The notes beneath the pieces are model-generated. The model did no database searches and was not told where the DNA came from. It worked only from the letters and a program-made list of their open reading frames with translations. Both the position numbers and the translations under genes were made by a program. Shown here one piece after another: positions 5,419-8,419 of a stretch of 8,419 bases of DNA. This DNA is from Salinirussus sp. Its GTDB lineage: Archaea; Halobacteriota; Halobacteria; Halobacteriales; Haloarculaceae. How positions within the stretch are numbered: position 1 is the first letter of the stretch; the number at the start of each line of letters is the position of its first letter. The stretch covers positions 1 to 8,419 of the forward strand of contig JAQCNN010000149.1 of NCBI GenBank assembly GCA_028275005.1, written 5' to 3'.

Positions 5419-6171
5419 ATGGAACTTCGCCGCGTCGGACCTGCCGCGCTGGTCGGTGCGGTCGGTCTCGCCGTTCTCGTCGACCCCGTGGCCGCCCAGT
5501 CGGCCGCGGACACGACGACAGAGGCGCTGATCAACGACCTCAACGACCTCCTGTTGGTCGTCGGGGTCCCTATCGCGGTGTTGGTCGAGGGGATCCTCAT
5601 CTACACCGTCTGGAAGTACCGAAAAAACGACGAGGCAAAGCCGACGCCGGAGAACCGCAGTCTGGAGATCGGCTGGACGATCGCCACCGCGGTTATCCTC
5701 GTCACCGTCGGGATCGCCGCCTACGGGACGATGTCGAGTGCCTTCGTCAGCGCCGAGTCGAACCAGGCACTCGACACGGAACAGGACCCAGTCGAGATCA
5801 AGGTCGTCGCCCAGAAGTACTTCTGGACCTTCGAGTACCCCAACGAGACGGTCCGGGAGGTCACCGGCAACGAGTCCGCGACCAGTTTCAGCAACCCGAA
5901 CACACTCGTGATGCCGACCGACAGACCGGTGGAGCTGAACATCACCTCGAAGGACTGGCTCCACGCCTTCCACGCCCCCGAGATGGGGCTGAAACAGGAT
6001 GCCTTCCCCGGGCAGTGGAACTCCCTGCTCACGCAGGCAAACAACGAGGGGGAATTCCAGCTCTACTGTGCGGAGTACTGTGGCGCGGGCCACTCCAACA
6101 TGTTCGGGACGGTCGACGTCCGGAGTCAGGACGGCTTTGAGGAGTGGGTCACCGGACAGACCGGCGGCTGA
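5419..6171 (+). CDS. coxB: Cytochrome c oxidase subunit II (CuA subunit)
   Basis: A 250-residue protein. Residues 1-27 look like a signal or leader segment ending VAAQS. Two membrane helices follow (about 43-65 and 86-105), joined by WKYRKND and the family's LEIGWTI motif. The rest is the external cupredoxin domain. CuA ligands are all visible: H182 (in SKDWLHAFHAP), C217, E219 and C221 in YCAEYCG, H225 and M228. The electron-entry aromatic region WTFEYPN (136-142) and the FPGQWN loop are also present. It accepts electrons from a small donor protein (halocyanin or a cytochrome) and passes them to heme a in subunit I. It is divergently arranged from the btuC gene and separated from sdhC by 115 bases. 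Subunit I (coxA) is not in the window, so the oxidase genes are split or lie elsewhere. Confidence 0.97.
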   Translation: MELRRVGPAALVGAVGLAVLVDPVAAQSAADTTTEALINDLNDLLLVVGVPIAVLVEGILIYTVWKYRKNDEAKPTPENRSLEIGWTIATAVILVTVGIAAYGTMSSAFVSAESNQALDTEQDPVEIKVVAQKYFWTFEYPNETVREVTGNESATSFSNPNTLVMPTDRPVELNITSKDWLHAFHAPEMGLKQDAFPGQWNSLLTQANNEGEFQLYCAEYCGAGHSNMFGTVDVRSQDGFEEWVTGQTGG

Positions 6172-6246
6172 TCCACTCTCCTCCTGGTTTCCTGCCGGCT
6201 GCCCGGAGACATCTACCCGAAAACGCGGGCCTTCGAGTGCGCTGTC

Positions 6247-6268
6247 GTGTAGAAAGTTCTAACTACAC
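6247..6268. promoter_or_regulatory. Operator-like dyad over the sdh promoter
   Basis: GTGTAG (6247-6252) and CTACAC (6263-6268) are perfect inverted arms. Inside them AG (6255-6256) and CT (6259-6260) keep the same symmetry, so 8 of 11 base pairs match around 6257.5. The A-T-rich core TTCTAA (6257-6262) is about 28 bases before the sdhC ATG, where the TATA box should be. A regulator bound here would block the general transcription factors; that role is inferred. Confidence 0.5.
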
Positions 6269-6286
6269 CCAGTACTTCGCCGGAGT

Positions 6287-6676
6287 ATGAGCACGTTAGA
6301 CAGAGGCACCGTCGAGAACTTTGGACGGTGGCGGGAGTTCTCCGCCGGGATGTGGGCGTGGGTGTTCCACAAGTTCACCGGCTGGGTGCTCGTTGGCTAC
6401 CTGTTCACGCACATCGCCGTGTTGAGTACGGCTACGAGCGGTGCCGAACTGTACAACAGTACGCTGGTCGGGTTAGAGAGTCTGCTCGTGGTCCGGTTTC
6501 TGGAGGTGGGACTGCTCGCCGTCGCCGTGTTCCACATCCTCAACGGGGTCCGACTGCTCTTTGTCGACCTCGGCGTCGGCCTCACCGCACAGGACAAGAG
6601 CTTCTACGCCTCACTGGCGTTGACGGGCGTGATCGTCATCGCCAGCATTCCGACGTTCCTGGGAGGTGCGGTCTGA
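6287..6676 (+). CDS. sdhC: Succinate dehydrogenase cytochrome b subunit SdhC
   Basis: A 129-residue membrane anchor with three helices (about 24-46, 63-92 and 105-126). After the start MSTLDRGTVENFGRW comes the SdhC hallmark WVFHKFTGW (H28), matching the family's HRxTG pattern. In the second helix FHILNGVRLLFVD (H83) matches the bacterial H-x3-G-x-R motif, whose His binds the heme. The subunit fixes the catalytic part of complex II to the membrane and forms part of the quinone site. The ATG at 6287 lies at the distance expected for a leaderless message from the A-T patch at 6257-6262. The stop TGA shares its A with the sdhD ATG, so the two genes are coupled. Length is normal for the family. 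Confidence 0.93.
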   Translation: MSTLDRGTVENFGRWREFSAGMWAWVFHKFTGWVLVGYLFTHIAVLSTATSGAELYNSTLVGLESLLVVRFLEVGLLAVAVFHILNGVRLLFVDLGVGLTAQDKSFYASLALTGVIVIASIPTFLGGAV

Positions 6677-7041
6677 TGGCCGAGCACTACTCCTCGTTCG
6701 ACCGTGGGGGGCGGCGGTGGCTGCTCCAGCGGATCACCGCGGTCTTCCTGATCGGCGTGCTCGCCTTCCACTTCGTCCTGCTTCACTTCGTCAACCACGC
6801 CGCCGAACTCCGCTTTGCCGGCACACAGATGCGGATGAGCCAGCTTGGCTACTTTGTCACCATGTGGCTCTTTCTCGCAACTGCGACGTTTCACGGCGTC
6901 AACGGCGTCTACAACGCCCTCGTGAACCAGGGGATCGAGGGGACCCAGAAGAAAGCTATCGCGGGCGTACTGGTCGCGGCCGGCCTCCTGCTGGTCGCAC
7001 AGGGCACCCGCGTCGCGCTCGCAATGACCAACATCGTCTAA
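6676..7041 (+). CDS. sdhD: Succinate dehydrogenase membrane anchor SdhD
   Basis: A 121-residue protein starting MAEHYSSFDRGGRRWLLQRITAV. Three hydrophobic segments lie near 18-42, 57-80 and 95-117. Several His residues cluster in the first (FHFVLLHFVNH: H32, H37, H41) and one lies in the second (H74 in TFHGVNGVYN). This pattern recalls SdhD of archaeal complex II, where His residues serve heme or quinone binding; the exact ligand cannot be set here. The start was chosen because the ATG overlaps the sdhC stop by one base (TGATG at 6674-6678). A longer upstream frame exists but would overlap sdhC heavily. The gene ends two bases before the sdhB ATG. Confidence 0.92.
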   Translation: MAEHYSSFDRGGRRWLLQRITAVFLIGVLAFHFVLLHFVNHAAELRFAGTQMRMSQLGYFVTMWLFLATATFHGVNGVYNALVNQGIEGTQKKAIAGVLVAAGLLLVAQGTRVALAMTNIV

Positions 7042-7043
7042 CA

Positions 7044-7928
7044 ATGAGTACACTCGAACACGAGGAGCCGGAGACCGAGACCGAGACCGAAACCCAGCCA
7101 CAGTTCGACCAGGACGGCGCCGTCGGGGCCGCCCGGGCCTTGGAGGAGTCCTACGGCGAGCAGCGAGCCCGCCGGGTCGACGAGGACCTGGACGACGCCG
7201 ACGAGATCGTCGAACTGAAAGTGTTCCGCTACGACCCCGAGGTCGAGGAGAAGGAGGAACCCCGGTTCGACTCCTTCCTCGTCCCCTTCCACAAGGGGAT
7301 GACGGTACTCGACGCGCTGATCTACGCCCGTGACTACTACGACTCCTCGCTCACCTTCCGGCACTCCTGTCAGCAGGCGGTCTGTGGCTCGGACGCCCTC
7401 TACGTCAACGGTAGCCAGCGACTCGGCTGTAAGACCCAACTCGCGGACCTGGAGGACCCGGTGCGGGTCGAGCCGCTGCCCCACCAGGAGGTCGTCAAGG
7501 ACCTCGTGGTGGATATGGAGCACTTCTACGAACAGATGCACGCCGTCGAGCCATTCTTCGACCCCGACGAGTTGCCCGACGGCGAACTCGAGGAGCAGCG
7601 CCAGTCACCCGAGAACCGCGAGGAGGTCAAACTCTCCACCCGGTGTATCTGGTGTGGCGCCTGTATGTCCTCGTGTAACATCGCCGCCGGAAACAACGAG
7701 TATCTCGGCCCTGCCGCGATCAACAAGGCCTACCGCTTCGCGATGGACGAACGGGAGGGTGAGGACCGCAAGCAGGAACGCCTCCGGATCATCGAACAGG
7801 AACACGGCGTCTGGCGGTGTCAGACCCAGTTCTCCTGTACCGAGGTCTGCCCGAAGGACATCCCGCTGACCGAGCACATCCAGGAACTCAAACGCGAGTC
7901 CGTCAAGAACAATCTCAAGTTCTGGTGA
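7044..7928 (+). CDS. sdhB: Succinate dehydrogenase iron-sulfur subunit SdhB
   Basis: A 294-residue protein. Residues 1-53 form an acidic, low-complexity extension (four ET pairs at 10-17) before the ferredoxin-like domain. The [2Fe-2S] site is C109, C114, D117 and C129; Asp replaces the third Cys, as in E. coli SdhB. The C-terminal cluster domain carries C201, C204, C207 and C211 (CIWCGACMSSC), then C259, C265 and C269 (CQTQFSCTEVCPKDIP), which complete the [4Fe-4S] and [3Fe-4S] sites. It carries electrons from the flavoprotein to quinone. The ATG at 7044 follows the sdhD stop by two bases. The stop TGA at 7926-7928 is followed by non-coding sequence, not the expected sdhA start. The catalytic partner must be encoded elsewhere. 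Confidence 0.97.
   Translation: MSTLEHEEPETETETETQPQFDQDGAVGAARALEESYGEQRARRVDEDLDDADEIVELKVFRYDPEVEEKEEPRFDSFLVPFHKGMTVLDALIYARDYYDSSLTFRHSCQQAVCGSDALYVNGSQRLGCKTQLADLEDPVRVEPLPHQEVVKDLVVDMEHFYEQMHAVEPFFDPDELPDGELEEQRQSPENREEVKLSTRCIWCGACMSSCNIAAGNNEYLGPAAINKAYRFAMDEREGEDRKQERLRIIEQEHGVWRCQTQFSCTEVCPKDIPLTEHIQELKRESVKNNLKFW
7071..7094 (+). repeat. Hexamer tandem repeat inside sdhB
   Basis: Three perfect GAGACC units and one GAAACC unit lie end to end and encode four Glu-Thr pairs in the acidic N-terminal extension. Slippage could change the copy number in steps of two residues without a frameshift. Confidence 0.85.
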
Positions 7929-8221
7929 ATTCGGACTAGCGCAGTCCAAGGCTCTCCTCCGATAGCCCCACTCACAGGGCGGTACAGGCACCGCTGCTCA
8001 CGGCATGTGCTGGGTCGGAGGGCTCGTTGCAGTGTTCCTACGCTCCGTCTCTGTCGTGACGGGAGCAAAGGAACAGACCACCACGACAGTCCCAACTCAC
8101 GCAGACGAAGAAAGCGGAAGCAACGGTTGTGGGCGATACGTCTCGGATGCAGACCCGGCTACCCCTGGTCCGGGGAACCGCCGGCGCAACCGGGAACACG
8201 ACGGCTTAGGGCGGAGTGGCG
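7929..8221. other. Region without a convincing gene between sdhB and the cupin fragment
   Basis: 293 bases. It begins with a small hairpin (GGACT 7934-7938, AGTCC 7944-7948). GC content falls to about 59% over 8041-8160, below the flanking genes. Frames crossing it are rich in Arg, Pro, Cys and Ser and unlike haloarchaeal proteins. No TATA element, tRNA fold or transposase motif was recognised. It may be a worn remnant of an insertion or rearrangement; this is inferred from the missing sdhA. Confidence 0.5.
7934..7948 (+). terminator. Small hairpin just after the sdhB stop
   Basis: GGACT and AGTCC pair perfectly across a 5-base loop, six bases past the stop codon. No T-run follows, and archaeal termination depends mainly on T-runs, so a terminator role is doubtful. 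It could protect the 3' end of the sdh message. Confidence 0.25.
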
Positions 8222-8419
8222 CTACTGTGGGCTGTCGCGCGTCACGCTGCCGTCACGAACCGCCGGCACGCCGTAGCCGAGAAGCGAGCCGACCCGCGCG
8301 AGGAGTGGAAAGAGCGCGCGTTGAACCGGCTTTGGGATATCCTCCGGCTGCATCTCGTCCTGGAACTCGGTGATGAGGGCAGCACCGACCAGTGGATTCG
8401 CCGGCATCCCCTCGTCGTT
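8222..8419 (-). CDS. C-terminal end of a cupin-type protein (start lies beyond the window)
   Basis: The last 65 codons of a gene entering from the right edge, ending at TAG. The peptide reads NDEGMPANPLVGAALITEF, then QDEMQPEDIPKPVQRALFPL and LARVGSLLGYG, then a polar tail. This order (GMP-NPL, an acidic E-F-x-D-E stretch, P-x2-VQR-LF-PL, G-x-LLGY) resembles the C-terminal helical part found after the beta-barrel in a group of single-domain cupin proteins. The metal-binding barrel itself would lie upstream and is not visible. The gene converges on sdhB. The stop and frame are certain. The family call is from memory of that C-terminal pattern and moderate. Its biological role is not known. Confidence 0.6.
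   Translation of the reverse strand, partial: NDEGMPANPLVGAALITEFQDEMQPEDIPKPVQRALFPLLARVGSLLGYGVPAVRDGSVTRDSPQ

Noticed and set aside
5079..6140. Plus-strand frame running through the divergent promoter region into coxB in another frame
   Set aside because: It covers the dyad region and then overlaps coxB out of frame; Arg-rich with no recognisable domain.
7929..8221. tRNA or small structured RNA gene after sdhB
   Set aside because: No cloverleaf arms, T-loop sequence or acceptor pairing could be assembled; only one 5-bp hairpin is clear.
8005..8373. Plus-strand frames after sdhB that might be a fragment of a transposase (TnpB or IS-type)
   Set aside because: No zinc-finger CxxC pairs, no catalytic motif and no terminal inverted repeats could be found; composition looks non-coding.

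Overview
The window looks like a haloarchaeal (class Halobacteria) chromosome segment. It is GC-rich, its soluble proteins are strongly acidic (SdhB opens with an Asp/Glu-rich extension), genes start at or within a few bases of likely TATA-box-directed start sites, and the gene families match haloarchaeal respiratory loci. The genus cannot be fixed from the sequence alone. No tRNA, rRNA, CRISPR array or intact insertion sequence was seen.

Left half, minus strand, read from about 5115 down to 1: a FecCD/BtuC-type permease and a BtuD-type ATPase overlap by 4 nt. They are followed by a fused heme A/heme O synthase (CtaA half plus CtaB). That gene overlaps by 4 nt a small multispanning membrane protein with a Cys-x2-Cys pair. 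Then come a SelW-like (Rdx) thioredoxin-fold protein, a 30-residue membrane microprotein, and the first 69 codons of an ABC ATPase that leaves the window. The tight packing suggests one or two operons devoted to heme A supply and probably to cytochrome oxidase assembly or associated metal/thiol handling.

Centre, 5076-5418: a 343-base divergent intergenic region. It carries a TATA-like element for each direction and, at its middle, a large composite dyad symmetry. An inner perfect 18-bp palindrome and outer 15-bp arms share exactly the same centre. I cannot assign this structure to a known element.

Right half, plus strand: coxB, cytochrome c oxidase subunit II with a full CuA ligand set, is followed by its own stop and a 115-base gap. 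Then comes a tightly coupled succinate dehydrogenase cluster sdhC-sdhD-sdhB. The flavoprotein gene sdhA, which normally follows sdhB directly in haloarchaea, is absent. In its place lie about 290 bases of lower-GC sequence without a convincing gene, then the C-terminal end of a cupin-type protein on the opposite strand.

Together the genes describe terminal respiration. The Sdh membrane anchor and Fe-S subunit feed electrons into the chain. CoxB takes electrons into an A-type oxidase. CtaAB makes the heme A cofactor for that oxidase. The BtuCD-like importer may bring in a tetrapyrrole or metal chelate.
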